Below, in pieces: positions 26,677-38,821 of a stretch of DNA of 64,000 bases. The stretch spans positions 3,572,001 to 3,636,000 of the forward strand of contig NC_092341.1 in the NCBI RefSeq assembly GCF_046630445.1. Direction: 5' to 3'. Position 1 is the stretch's first letter; each line of letters starts with the position of its first letter. Source of the stretch: Rutidosis leptorrhynchoides (taxonomy: Eukaryota; Streptophyta; Magnoliopsida; Asterales; Asteraceae). The notes beneath the pieces were generated by a model, which saw nothing but the letters and a program-made list of their open reading frames with translations, was not told the DNA's origin and ran no database searches. Both the position numbers and the translations under genes were made by a program.

Positions 26677-27808
26677 TGAAGGTATTCGTATGCCCGAGAG
26701 ATATATTAAATTAATGTGGCAAATATGTTATGATCCAAGTCGGGTCATACCCAATAACAAGCTTACCAACACCTTATACGTATTTAATCTTAACGATTGG
26801 TTCGTTAAATAAATACGCGACACTTGAACTTTAGAAAATCGGTTTTCTAATATCACTTGAAATAAATTATTTGGATAATTTATATTTAATTATTTATAGG
26901 TTTAAATAATTATGTTGTGTTATATTTTATAACTTAGTTTATAAAATATGTAAGTAACAAATGCAAGGAATTAGATATAACAAAGTTTATATTCTACAAG
27001 TTTTATAAAACAATGGTCTTTTATAAAAAAAATAATACCCACTCATGTGCTGAATTTTGGAAGCCCCATGAGGACACACATGCAAGCATATTTGTAACTT
27101 TTAAGGTGACTCCATTCCAAATGTGCATGGGTGATTGAAAGACCAAGATATTCCTTGACTTCTACTTAGAAAAATACAACATTTTCAAGTGTTAAAGAGG
27201 CTCACATTTTCTGTCCAATATTGCTGCTGCTGTTCGAAATTTTGGGCAGCAAGAAAGGGTCTTTGAGCTTGTTTTTTTGGTCATTCAAGTGTCTCTAAAG
27301 CCTAACCACATTAAGGAAGGTGTTGGTAATTGAAAGCTTGGGGTATGCTACACTTGAGGCTTCAAGTTAGAAGCTTATTTGCCATCATTTTCTTCATCAT
27401 TTTCAGCTCACAAACTGCAGCTGCTGTCCGATTTTTACAAGGCAGAAAAGTGGTTTTTCAAGTTAGTTAACAAGGGTTTAAAGGTTCCAAAGTATAGCCA
27501 AGATTAAGGGTGGTGGTGGAGCACAAGAGCTTAGGGTTCTATACACTTGAAGGTTCAAGTTAGGGGCTCATTTCATCATCATCTCCTTCAAACTTTCTGC
27601 TCATTTTGGACAGCCCTTAAACTTAATTAAGGAGGTATAACACTCTATCTTTTCTTGTTAATTAGTAAGCATAATATTCACAACTTGATCCTTGTGGGAT
27701 TTGGCTTTAATTGGTTTAAAGATGACAAGTAAAATTGATTAACACACGCTTCCGCTTATTTTGATTCTTAAAAGGTTTTAAGATATATGAACTTGTTAAA
27801 TCCCAACA
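26677..27808 (+). repeat. 3' LTR of copia element
   Basis: Same length (1132 bp) and termini as the 5' LTR. It is followed by the second copy of the target duplication atctt at 27809-27813. Confidence 0.95.
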
Positions 27809-27813
27809 ATCTT

Positions 27814-29722
27814 ATTCGAAGAATATAAATTGTATTCACTAGAACATAGTTTAGTTAATTCTAAACTTGTTCGCAAATAAAGTTAATCCTTCTAACTTAA
27901 CTTTTAAAAACAACTAAATACATGTTTTATATCTATATGATATGCTAACTTAATGATTAAAAAACTTGGAAACACGAAGAACACCGTAAAACTGAACATA
28001 CGCCGTCGTAGTGAAACCGGGGAGTATTTTGGGTTGGATAATTAAAAACTATGATAATCTTTGATTTAAAAGTTGTTTTTTTGGGAAAATGATATTTCAT
28101 ATGAACATGAAACTATATCCAAAAATCATGGTTAAACTCAAAATAGAAGCATGTTTTTCAAAATGGTCATCAAGATGTCGTTCTTCGACGGAAATGACTA
28201 CTTCTTTAAAATAGGCATGTAAATTGTATATCCGACTATAAACCACCACTTTTTCAGTTTAGTTTTACAAATTTGAGTTGGTTACGAAACCATAGCAATT
28301 TGATTCACTCATAGCGGATTTATAATGAAGAAGTTATGAGCAAAACAATATTGGTTAAAAATGGCTAAAATGACTACGTGATGATTTTACAAAAATCTAT
28401 ACTAACTACATCCTAGCTAAATTTTATTGTATTATACATCTATTCTAACATGTTATGAGTATTTCCATGTAATATACTAGTCCCGGATGAGTCCGAGACA
28501 ATATCATGTAATCTTGATTAGTTAAGACATTAGTTACATAATACGTCGGATAAATCAAAAGACCCACATACACAATACGTGTAACTACAATAGCGGTATC
28601 ATGGGTCATGATTGAGTCTTATACAATAAGTGTATAGTATGTTTTGATTATTACAGGGTGATATGTTGAATTATAAACGTACTACTAACATTGGACTACT
28701 AATTGTGGACTACTAACGTTGGACTACTAACTTGACAACTTAAATCGTCATCACGTAAATAAATATATGATGTGAATATATTTCTATTATACCTTGATAT
28801 ATATGTATATATTTGTTATAGGTTTGTGAATCGACCCGTGGCCAAGTCTTACTTCCGACGAATTGAAAATATGTGAAAGTGAGTTATAGTCCCATTTTTA
28901 CTACCTAATATTTTTGGGATGAGAATACATGTAGTTTTGTAAATTTTTTACAAAATAGACACAAATACTTGAAATTACATTCTATGTTGGATTACGAATA
29001 CCGAATATCGCCCCTTTTAGCTTGGTAGCCTAAGAATTAGGGAACTGGGCCCTTATTGACGCGAATCCTAAAGATAGATCTATCGGGCCCAACAAGCCCC
29101 ATCCGGGTTACAGATGCTTTAGTACTTCGAATTATTATTACAGACGAGAGGATTCTTTTTTGGGAATATTCTATATGCATCTTGTTAATTTCGGTTACCA
29201 GGTGTTCAACATATGAATGATTTTTATACACAGGTTATGTGTATTATGTTTTGTACACGAGATATGTGTGCGATTAAATAATTGAAATCTTGTGGTCTAT
29301 TATTACGATTTATGATATAGGTTAAGCCTATAACTTACCAACATGTTTGTTGACGTTTAAAGCATGTTTATTCTCAGGTGATTATTAAGAGCTTCCGATA
29401 TCGCATGCTAAATAAAGACAAGAATTGGAGTCAGCATGCTTGTATGATAATGTTTAAAAACTGCATTCAGAAAACACTTTGTTGTATCATATTATTGTAA
29501 ACCATTATGTAATGGTAGTGTGTAAACATTATATTTTAGATTATCATTACTTAATAATCTACGTTTTATCTTTTAAACTTTTGTCGATAAAATAAAGGTT
29601 ATGGTTTGTTTTAAAAGAAAAACGAATGCAGGATTTGAAAAACATCTCATATAGAGGTCAAAACCTCGCAATGAAACCGATTGTTTTGGAACGTTTATAA
29701 TCGATATGAACGGGGTATTTCA
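27814..29722 (+). repeat. 5' LTR of the gypsy element, second part
   Basis: LTR sequence resumes after the copia target duplication and ends in tttca just before the PBS. Joining 18041-19482 to this part gives an LTR of about 3.35 kb. The region around 29100-29400 matches, in reverse complement, the LTR-like segment at about 44550-44950. The ORF at 29037-29231 is not supported as a gene. Confidence 0.85.
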
Positions 29723-29724
29723 GT

Positions 29725-29737
29725 TGGCATCAGAGCG
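29725..29737 (+). other. Primer binding site of gypsy element
   Basis: The sequence tggcatcagagcg, two bases after the LTR end, is one change from the tggtatcagagc PBS for initiator methionine tRNA. It marks the LTR boundary. Confidence 0.8.
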
Positions 29738-29928
29738 TTGGTCATAGAGAACCAGAAAATTTTCATTATTGTGTCTAACCGAGTTTGTTAAGATGCATTA
29801 GTGAGTCTGGACTTCGACCGTGTTTGTTTTAACGATTGCTTAACACTTTTGTTGGAAACTATATATTTTTAACATTTAAATATTATGTGATATATTAATC
29901 TCTTAACGTGCTTGCTATTGTGTGATAG

Positions 29929-30555
29929 ATGTCTATTTCTAGTATAAATCCCATCGACTCACCTAATAACAATGAAGAGTCGGATGTATTTTGGGAAGAT
30001 TCACAAATTTCGGAAGAAGAACCGGAAGAAGAAGAACTGGAAGAAGAGGAACCGGAAGAAGAGGAACCGGAAGTAGAAGATCCGGCAGAGGAAATGTTAA
30101 AAATCATATAAAAACAATTAAATAAGAAAAAATCCTCAACCAATGGAGCAAAGTTAGAAATGGTTTATGGTGTCTCCGTTGAGGAAGAAAAATATTGGGA
30201 AGATTACCAATTTTCAGATGAACCGGATCCCGATGAGGATTCCGATGAAGTAATAGAAATTACCGCGGCCCAATTTAATAAATAAAAAGAAAACAACAAG
30301 GGAAAAGCTATTAAAATAGAGAAACCCGATCCCAAACTCGATGAACTCTATGTTACCATGAAATACCCTGATGGACTATACCGTAAACACCCGTATTTTT
30401 TAAACTTTAACTATAGCCCGGGAACATCTAAGAGACCAGATTTTTCCAAACCATTTGTGAAAAGGACTACTCGTATGAGTACTGGCCCGTTTATCACTAG
30501 GAAATTAGCAAAACGAACCGAGTCCGAGGAAGAAGAAGCAAATAAGTCTGAATAA
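29929..30555 (+). pseudogene. Acidic upstream ORF of the gypsy element
   Basis: One frame of about 208 codons runs from ATG 29929 to the stop at 30553-30555, broken by two in-frame stops (30109 and near 30282). The N-terminal third is a run of Glu-rich repeats (EEEPEEEE type). The C-terminal part (30358-30555) is basic and Pro/Ser-rich and ends in another Glu-rich patch. It lies between the PBS and gag, where most Ty3/gypsy elements have no gene. I recognise no domain. It could be an extra ORF of the family or a detached N-terminal part of gag. An Athila-like element separates it from gag. Confidence 0.5.
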
Positions 30556-30778
30556 AGAGTTATGTCTCAACAGCTACCAATACTTCACGCTTTGTATAAT
30601 AGATATCGTGTACTATACTTCATGTAAAATAATGGTATTGTTTGATTGTAAGATATTGTATCGAAAGTTTAAGTGTGAAGTATTAATGAATTAAGTTTTT
30701 CATGATAGAATATTATTTTGATAGTATTAGTTAATTTTTGTACTAGCTATTAATTTTGAACTTTAATGGGTAGGTACT

Positions 30779-32327
30779 TGATAAGGCTAAAAAGGAACAT
30801 ATATTTCATAGCATTATCCCCCAAGAAAGACAAGATTTTAGTTGCAATTGTTCCATTTTCAAGTGATATTCGTTTATATTAAATAAGTGCGAAGACAAAA
30901 GGCAGATTCGACAAATTGAAGACAAAAAGGTCCAAAAAGCTCAAAAGTACAAGATATAATTAAAAAGGTTCAAATTATTGATGAAGAACGTCTAAAAATG
31001 ACAAGAGTACAAGTTACAAAACGCAAAGTACACGATATAAAATAGTACACAAGGACGTTCGAAAATCCGGAACCGGGACATGAGTCAACTCTCAACGCTC
31101 GACGCAACGGTGTAAAAATTACGAGTCAACTATGCACAAGAATAAAATATAATATTTAAATAATTCATAATAAGAATAATATTAAATAATAAAAAGTTGT
31201 TAATTTAGCATAGTTCAGGGGTCGTAAATGAAAATTCAATTTCATATTTTGCCTATAAAAGGCGATGATTATCGATCAATTTTAAGCATCTCTTTTTCTA
31301 TCCTAAAAATCTATTATCAATATCAATATCTAAAAATCTCTATCATAATGTTAATGTAATAAGATATAACAATAATCTTAATTTTAATTTTAAATTATGA
31401 TAATAATAAGATTTATGATAGAGATCGTTTGAGTGTGTAAGTCGAAATTCTGTCCGTGTAACGCTACGCTATTTTTAATCATTGTAAGTTATGTTCAACC
31501 TTTTTATATTAATGTCTCGTAGCTAAGTTATTATTATGCTTATTTAAAACGAAGTAATCATGATGTTGGGCTAATTACTAAAATTGGGTAATTGGGCTTT
31601 GTACCATAATTAAGGTTTGGGCAAAAGACCGACACTTGTGAAAATTGGACTATTGACTATTAATAGATGGGGGGTATTGTCTAATTGAGTGACAACTCAT
31701 TGGAGTCTGTCGAACCTATCTTCAAATTAATTATCCTAATAATTAATAATGATTATGGTTGTCCTATTTAGTGACGTTCATATGGAATCTATTATAATCA
31801 TTTAATTAATTATTCGGGTTGGGTAATTGATTATTCAAACTGATCAAGTGGGTAAATTAATATTCATATCTAATCAAAACAGGGGTAGATTACATACAGT
31901 GATAACTGGTGTAATTGTTGACAGAAGTGATAACTGCGTCACAGTTTAAATCCTTAATTAGTTGGAATATTTGACTTCGGGTATAAGGGTAATTTGACGA
32001 GGATACTCGCACTTTATATTTATGACCGATGGACTATTATGGACAAAAACCAGATAGACGTATCAAATAAACCAGGACAAAGGACAATTAACCCGAGTAA
32101 CAATTAATTAAAATCAAAACGTTAAACATCATGATTACGGAAGTTTAAATAAGCATAATCCTTTTATTTCATATTCTATCGCAATTTTATTTATTGTTAT
32201 TTTATTTATCGTCATTTATTTATTTTACGCACTTTAATTATTGTCATTTATCTTTACGCTTAAAAATATAAAATCGACAAACCGGTCATTAAACGGTAAA
32301 AACCCCCCTTTTATAATAATATTACTA

Positions 32328-32367
<40 letters not shown>

Positions 32368-32585
32368 AATATAGTTTTATAAAAATATAGTACGTAATCA
32401 CTAGCTCCCTGTGGAACGAACCGGACTTACTAAAAACTACACTACTCTACGATTAGGTACACTGCCTATAGTGTTGTAGCAAGGTTTAGGTATATTCCAT
32501 CCGTAAATTAATAAAACTTGTGTCATATTTTGTAGTATTTTGTATTAAAAATAATACTATTTCGTACCCTCACGCTACATCATCA
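30779..32585 (+). repeat. 5' LTR of Athila-like element
   Basis: 1807 bp, matching 38822-40616. The extra length is mostly a longer (AT)n run near 32333-32361. A TATA-like box is at 31254-31262. No ORF of note. Confidence 0.95.
31254..31262 (+). promoter_or_regulatory. TATA-like box in 5' LTR
   Basis: The sequence tataaaagg, repeated in the 3' LTR at 39297-39305, fits a plant TATA box and probably sets the start of the element's transcript. This is inference from sequence alone. Confidence 0.5.
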
Positions 32586-32591
32586 AGTTTT

Positions 32592-32609
32592 TGGCGCCGC
32601 TGCCGGGGA
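32592..32609 (+). other. Primer binding site of Athila-like element (tRNA-Asp type)
   Basis: The sequence tggcgccgctgccgggga lies six bases after the LTR. It is nearly the standard tRNA-Asp PBS of Athila/Tat elements. Confidence 0.85.
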
Positions 32610-33720
32610 GCGCTAAAACGCTATATTTTTAATTATAATAATATTGAAATAAAATATAATAATATAATAATATTGAAATAGAATATAATAATATAATAAT
32701 ATTGAAATAGAATATAATAATATAATAATATTTTAGAATCCAAATGATACGTAAAGTTTTAAAAAGTCGTATTTATTAAATACTTCAGGAGTATATTATG
32801 TAACTTGTAATTAATAATTTCTATCATGTCGCTTTCATGTGAATAGTAAATTAATTAATTTCTTTTCATTTACTATTCATGAATAGTAAATGAATTAAAA
32901 AAAAAAGTTTTGAAAAAAATAATAATTATAAAAAAATTATTAATTTGTAAAAAAAATCGTTTTTTTAAAAAAAAAAAGTTGTAAAAAAAAACGTTTTTTT
33001 TTTTTTTTAAGAAAAAAAATTCGTTTTTAAAAAAAAAAAAAAAAATTTGTAAAAAAAAAATTTCGTTTTTTAAAAAAAAAAAAAAAATTTAAAAAAAAAA
33101 ATTTTTTTTTAAAATAATAAATAATAATTTTTTTTTTTTTTTTTAAGTTTTATTACCTTTAGATTTTTAGACTATAGTTACAATTTTTAGTATTAAGTTT
33201 AGTTTTGCATAGTTATTTTTATTTCTAGAATTTTTAGGTTTGCCGTAAAATCTCTTAAGTGCTTATTCCTTAGACTAAGATTTAGGTGCTTTAGAATTTT
33301 GCGACGCCGTTTTTCGCGCTACTTTCTTATTTTTATTTTTCGACGCCTATTTTTCGACCTTTTATTTTTCGACATTTTTCGACGCGCAATCTATTTTTTT
33401 CTTATTTCTCGCCATTCTAGTTTTTAGGACTTAGAATTTTTTCTACTTCTTCTCTAAATTTCTTTAAATTACGAAAATTTATTTTAAGTGGTTAAATTGA
33501 TAGACATCAAAATTTTCTGGTTCGTAGTAATAGTTGGATTTGTACGTGGACCGGGTTATTGGAGCCAAACAGTACTCAATTATATTGAGACCAAACGAAT
33601 CCTGCCCCTCTGCTGCATCTTTTGGCTATTCGAAACGTGGGCAAAATCAGAAAAGTCTATTGATTGGATAACTTATTATAATTTTTCTTTCCTTTTAAAA
33701 ACTAATAGGATATTCAGTGA
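32610..33720 (+). other. Leader of Athila-like element, with A/T homopolymer tracts
   Basis: The leader has a short repeat of aatataataatattgaaatag (about 32640-32725). Between about 32890 and 33145 alternating poly-A and poly-T tracts are separated by cg-containing spacers. Such tracts could fold into hairpins in RNA. Small ORFs here, such as 33488-33769, overlap the gag start and have no support. Confidence 0.65.
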
Positions 33721-36471
33721 ATGCACCGAGCAAGACGTTCACCACCTTTTGTACGTTCACCACCTGTAACTAGATCAAGACATTTAGCAAATATAACCGC
33801 CGTTGATTTTTCTTTAGAATCGTCATCCAGTCGACCAAGTACTTCAGTTCAAATTTCCGATAATCCATTTTTTGAACCCAACCTCACAATTGAGAATCCA
33901 GAGAATATTCAGGAACGGTTCGTAGATCCTGAACCACTAAACTTTCCTCCGGAGCCACCAATCATTCAAACAGAGATTGTTGAGGAACGAACCATTAAAT
34001 CAGAATCATCTAGTGATACCGATTCAACGAATTCAATTATGGAAGTAACGGAACCTCTAAGTATGGAAGATCGAATGAGAGCTAAACGCACGGGCCAAGG
34101 TCACGCCATTATTAAGCCAGAAGTTAATGCGCCAGATTATGAAATCAAAGGACAAATTCTACACATGGTAACTAACCAATGCCACTTCAGTGGTGCACCG
34201 AATGAAGATCCTAACGAACACCTTCGTACGTTTAAAAGAATTTGTACACTATTCAAAATCCGAGAAGTGGAAGATGAGCAGATCTATCTCATGTTGTTTC
34301 CCTGGACTTTAAAGGGAGAAGCCAAAGATTGGTTAGAATCGTTACCTGAAGGGGCGATTGACACATGGGATGTCTTAGTTGAAAAATTTCTTCAAAGATT
34401 CTTTCCGGCATCTAAAGCCGTGAGACTTCAAGGAGAAATTGTTACGTTCACACAAAAGCCAAATGAAACATTATATGAGGCGTGGACAAGATTCGGAAGG
34501 ATGTTGAGAGGATGTCCTCAACACGGTTTAGACACTTATCAAATAGTACAAATATTCTACCAAGGTGTCAACGTTGCTACAAGAAAAGACATCGACATAA
34601 CAGCTGGTGGTTCCATTATGAAGAAAACCGCAACTGAAGCTTACAAAATTATTGATAACACTGCTTCCCACTCTCATGAGTGGCATCAAGAAAAAGATAT
34701 CTTTCGATCATCTAAAGCGGCTAGAGCCGATTCTAGCCATGACTTTGATTCCGTTTCCGCAAAAATAGATGCTTTCGAAAGACGAATGGAAAAGATGAAT
34801 AAAGATATTCACGCAATACGAATCAGTTGTGAGCAATGCGGTGGACCACACTTATTGAAAGATTGTCACATTGAACTAACGATGGAACAACGTGAGAATG
34901 TTTCCTATATGAACCAAAGGCCAGGAAATAATTATCAAAATAATTATCAACCGCCAAGGCTAAACTTCAATCGAAATCAAAACATTCTTTATAATCCAAA
35001 TGGACCAAACAATAATTCGTACAACCAACAAGGTCCGAATAACCAACCGACTCAAACCAACACTTTCAATCAACAAAGACCTGGCTTGTATAAACCACCA
35101 CAACAAACCGAAGAGAAAAAGCCAAATCTAGAAGAAATAATGGCAAAGCTATTTAAATCTCAAACACAATTTATTACATCTCAAACCCAAACAAATGATA
35201 GGTTTGATCAGTCATTAAGAACTCAACAAGCTTCCATTTTGAATCTAGAAAAACACGTAGGTACTCTTGCTAGCATAATGAGTGAGAGGGAACAAGGAAA
35301 GCTACCGAGTAATACTGAAGTAAATCCTCGGAATGAGAATGTTAATATGGTTTCAACAAATTCTGAAAAACCAGCTCCAGAAGATGGGAAGGTTTTAGAT
35401 GAGAGTAACAATGAAGAATTTACACCACCACCACCACCCGAGTATGTAAAGCCAGTGGTGTCACCATACAAACCACCCATCCCGTTTCCAAGAAAAGGAG
35501 TTGAGTATGAGCAAGTAATAAGTAATAAAGATTGTGATACTTCTGGAAAGAAGAAGAAGAAAAAGAATAAGAAAGTACAAGAAACAAAAGCCGTAGAAGT
35601 AAACCCGGTGAATACAGTTCCACCAAAACCTCCACCTAGGGTAGGTGATCCGGGTGAATTTATTGTTCCTTGTCTACTTAGTGATTGTGTCATGTATGAT
35701 GCACTGGCAGATTTAGGTGCAAGTGTGAGTGTTATGCCTCTTTCCTTATATAAGAGATTAGGTGTAGGTAAGTTAAGTCCAACGGATATGAGTGTTCGAC
35801 TCTTTGATCAAACCATTAAGCACCCAGTTGGAATTGCTGACAACCTACCCGTTCAAGTAGGTAATTTAACCTTTCTAGTCGAATTTATTGTCATTGACAT
35901 AGAAGAGGACCCAAACGTTCCTCTAATTTTAGGTCGACCATTCTTTGCGTCCACCGGGGCGTTATTTGATGTAGGAAATGGAAGAATGACACTTAGTAGT
36001 GGTAACAAATCTATCACCTTTATGATTCGAAAGTCTAAATCTCCACCAACCAAAACCATTGAACCAGCAAAAACGATTGGTAACAACCATGTTGTTTTAC
36101 CAACTCCAACGGTAGTGCTTAATAATAATAAAACGCCTAAGTGTGGGGAAAATGAAGTAACACCTAATGATGACCTGATAACAAAGAACCCCGTTGTTGA
36201 TACGAAATTAAATGACCCCGTTATTAATAGTTCAATGAAGAAACTTATTAAACGGATTCGCGATGCTAGAACCAAGGGGAACTTTAAGTTATGTAACCGG
36301 TTAGTATCCAATCTATCACCTAAAGAAAAGGAAAAACTAGTTGAAATTGTGGATATTACACAGGAATCCGACCAATGGCTTAAAGAAAAAGTCACGGATA
36401 TGCAAGTTGATTATGGACCAAGAGAAATTAACGATGAAGTTAATCACAATTTTGACACCACGGCTACCTAA
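33721..36471 (+). CDS. Gag-protease polyprotein of Athila/Tat-like element, intact
   Basis: An uninterrupted 916-codon ORF. Residues ~160-290 match the retrotransposon gag (capsid) domain, with the Trp/Phe-rich core typical of Athila/Tat. A zinc knuckle CX2CX3HX4C (CEQCGGPHLLKDC) starts near residue 370. Residues ~395-470 are Asn/Gln/Pro-rich. A short lysine run lies near 610. The aspartic protease has DLGAS near 664 and the second hallmark ILGRPFF near 736. The last ~170 residues are unassigned. Known role of the family: capsid formation around element RNA and polyprotein cleavage. A first in-frame ATG and a basic N-terminus support this start. RT, RNase H and integrase do not follow. Confidence 0.92.
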   Translation: MHRARRSPPFVRSPPVTRSRHLANITAVDFSLESSSSRPSTSVQISDNPFFEPNLTIENPENIQERFVDPEPLNFPPEPPIIQTEIVEERTIKSESSSDTDSTNSIMEVTEPLSMEDRMRAKRTGQGHAIIKPEVNAPDYEIKGQILHMVTNQCHFSGAPNEDPNEHLRTFKRICTLFKIREVEDEQIYLMLFPWTLKGEAKDWLESLPEGAIDTWDVLVEKFLQRFFPASKAVRLQGEIVTFTQKPNETLYEAWTRFGRMLRGCPQHGLDTYQIVQIFYQGVNVATRKDIDITAGGSIMKKTATEAYKIIDNTASHSHEWHQEKDIFRSSKAARADSSHDFDSVSAKIDAFERRMEKMNKDIHAIRISCEQCGGPHLLKDCHIELTMEQRENVSYMNQRPGNNYQNNYQPPRLNFNRNQNILYNPNGPNNNSYNQQGPNNQPTQTNTFNQQRPGLYKPPQQTEEKKPNLEEIMAKLFKSQTQFITSQTQTNDRFDQSLRTQQASILNLEKHVGTLASIMSEREQGKLPSNTEVNPRNENVNMVSTNSEKPAPEDGKVLDESNNEEFTPPPPPEYVKPVVSPYKPPIPFPRKGVEYEQVISNKDCDTSGKKKKKKNKKVQETKAVEVNPVNTVPPKPPPRVGDPGEFIVPCLLSDCVMYDALADLGASVSVMPLSLYKRLGVGKLSPTDMSVRLFDQTIKHPVGIADNLPVQVGNLTFLVEFIVIDIEEDPNVPLILGRPFFASTGALFDVGNGRMTLSSGNKSITFMIRKSKSPPTKTIEPAKTIGNNHVVLPTPTVVLNNNKTPKCGENEVTPNDDLITKNPVVDTKLNDPVINSSMKKLIKRIRDARTKGNFKLCNRLVSNLSPKEKEKLVEIVDITQESDQWLKEKVTDMQVDYGPREINDEVNHNFDTTAT

Positions 36472-36835
36472 GTGTGGGGAGATTCAAATGTTCTAAAAAG
36501 AAAATGCTATCTAGAGTTAGTTGTTCTGTTCTCGTGTAGTTCCGAGAATGGAACCCGATTGGTCTTTTCCACTAGCAGACACTAAAGAACTAGTTTTCTC
36601 CCACCATTCTGAATTTTTATTTTTTAGGTTTTAATTAATATGCCTTTTAAATTTAAGTTTTGTGTGATTTTAAAAACAAAATTTACTTTAATTCATTAAG
36701 TTTAAAAAATGATTTCTAAAATTCGTCGTGAGTTAAAGACTAGGTCGTTGAGCCGAAATTGCTTTACCCAAGGACGGGGCGATAAATTTTGTTATCATTA
36801 TTTTTTTAATTTTATTGATCTAAAGTATGCAAAAA

Positions 36836-36866
<31 letters not shown>

Positions 36867-38807
36867 TTTATAAATTTTTAAACGTGGGATAATAAACCCA
36901 ACTTTAAAAATATGTATATATGTTTGTATTTTATGTTATGTACACAACAGGGTTAAACAGCGCACTTTCAAAGACTGTCATTAAGTTCAACAAAAAGCTA
37001 CTAATTTTGATGACAAGGCGCAAAATATCAAATGTGATGTAAAATAATATGCTTACAAACTGGGTATTTTTAATCACTTTTCTACACTAATCACCCTCAT
37101 GAATTTATAATTATAGTCTGATTTCATGCAAATGAGGGCATTGCATGATCTCAAGTGTGGGGAAGGGTTATAAATTCTCTCGGATTTACACTTAGTTTAT
37201 TTGCCAAATTTTGTGAAAATTTGAAAAATTTTCAATTAAATGAACTCAAAATCATGTTTATACATATTTATGAACGATGAAAACTAGGTGATAATACTGA
37301 AATTATCATTACCTCGAAAAGGACATAAATTGAGAAACACCCTAAAACGCTTGAATTCATTTAAAATGAAATAGAAGAAAATAAAAAGGCAAAGAAAGAA
37401 ACTAAGTGTGGGAAGAATGTACCAAGTTATTCAATTTAAAACATATATCACATATTTTTGTACAAGATTATTGCAGGTACTTTTGCTTTGGACGATACTA
37501 ATCAGTTTTACCCGGTTTACTGTAATACATTTGAAAGAAAGATGGATCTACACGATGAATCAATTCCATCATTAAAAGGAAGTAAAGTCTTCCGAAAAAG
37601 ACACGCGCTTCTTGATTTAGGTCATGAAGTTGTCGTCCAGACCAGCTGTAGGTTGACGAAAAATCTAGAAAAGTCATCACTAAAATCAGCAGGAAATCCA
37701 CGGACCTCAGCATCAAACAGGGTCGCCAAGTGGTCAGATTTATCCTAACCATGAGAAGGATTTATCTCGTAAAATGGGGAGGCACCGTGTAAATTAGCTT
37801 GATAAGACTAATGAATCAGATCCCCAGAAAAGGATAATCTCCTTAAAGATTAAAAATCAGCATTTAAGCCTGATATTACTCAATCCTTGATATTGACCTT
37901 AAAGATTGAGAATTCAAACTCATGGAATTCAATGATATCTAAACTCGAGCTTGAACGAGAAAATATTTTGATCAAAAAATACAAACCGATTTGTTTTCTG
38001 AAAACCCATTTTCAATGCGTTCATCACCATTGAACGTAAAATCCTAGGAATTCACCTGGAATTCATTAGGTCACCTGAACCAAATCGGGTGTCAACCGTA
38101 AGAACGGTGGTTGCATAGCATGGCCGGAGACAGGACCTTGTGCCAGACCGAAAAATCATAGGATGATCTTTACTATTGCTCCTACCAAGGATAGTACTAG
38201 CATCCGACACGTCAAAAGACCATAATCATCTGCATGTCATGGGACATTGCCTTAACAGTTTCTTGTTCATCGCTTTCCTTTACAACCGGACGGTAGTTTA
38301 CCGAAAGGTAATATACGGAACAAGTAAACTGGATGTGTGCTTTTCGATACAGGGATAGCAGTGGATTACACGAACCTAAAAGTTTTTAGCCAAAATATTG
38401 ATCCACAAATATATTTTGCAACAACGAATGGTGGGTCAAATCAGAAAACTTATCTAGGGTAAAATCTAGATTGAATTTTCAAAAGATCAAATGTTTTCAT
38501 AAAGATCCAATTTCCTTAAGGATCTACATTTTTATAGTCATGTGGGACTGTAAACCGCCTTTCAAATGTGCACTTTGCTTTGGAAACCGAAAGTAAATCG
38601 GCTATTTAATTGCAAGTGTCGTTGACCTGAACCCGAGGCAACTGTGGATGGCACAACCACCTTCAACCATGGTTCTATCGTCACTATCATTGTTTATACC
38701 GCTCTATCAAAATCACTGATGTACAAAGTGTGAAGAATAAAGAAGTGATTCGTGTGATTTGTATTATCTTATTTCAAGACTGTATTGCTTGAGGACAAGC
38801 AACACTC
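36472..38807 (+). other. Post-gag region lacking pol
   Basis: Where RT, RNase H and integrase would be expected there is about 2.3 kb with no long ORF and no pol motif in any frame. It contains an (AT)n run near 36836-36860 and three PPT-like aagtgtggg words: at the gag stop (36470), at 37153 and at 37403. Its only notable ORF is 37458-37748. Confidence 0.8.
37458..37748 (+). CDS. Small basic ORF downstream of gag, function unknown
   Basis: A 96-codon ORF, Lys/Arg-rich, starting MYKIIAGTF, preceded by a PPT-like word at 37403. It resembles no domain I know. It could be a minor gene of this family, a remnant of pol decayed beyond recognition, or chance. Confidence 0.22.
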   Translation: MYKIIAGTFALDDTNQFYPVYCNTFERKMDLHDESIPSLKGSKVFRKRHALLDLGHEVVVQTSCRLTKNLEKSSLKSAGNPRTSASNRVAKWSDLS

Positions 38808-38821
38808 AAGTGTGGGGATAT
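38808..38821 (+). other. Polypurine tract of Athila-like element
   Basis: The sequence aagtgtggggatat immediately precedes the 3' LTR. The same core word recurs upstream at 36139, 36470, 37153 and 37403. Confidence 0.8.

Larger units (their letters stand above)
19483..27808 (+). mobile_element. Ty1/copia LTR retrotransposon, 8326 bp
   Basis: Two 1132-bp LTRs (19483-20614 and 26677-27808) of form tg...ca flank a copia gag-PR-INT-RT-RH region. The 5-bp target duplication is atctt (19478-19482 and 27809-27813). It lies in the long LTR of the gypsy element, in the same orientation. The LTRs differ at about eight positions by eye, so the insertion is fairly recent. The coding region nevertheless carries a gag deletion and several stops, so this copy cannot act autonomously. 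The RT resembles Angela/TAR/Ikeros-type copia elements, but I cannot fix the lineage. Confidence 0.95.

Noticed and set aside
33488..33769. 93-codon ORF just before gag-protease
   Set aside because: It overlaps the gag start in another frame, and gag has strong domain support.
35223..36395. Minus-strand ORFs of up to 180 codons opposite gag-protease
   Set aside because: Mirror translations of a supported ORF; Ser/Val/Phe-rich without domains.
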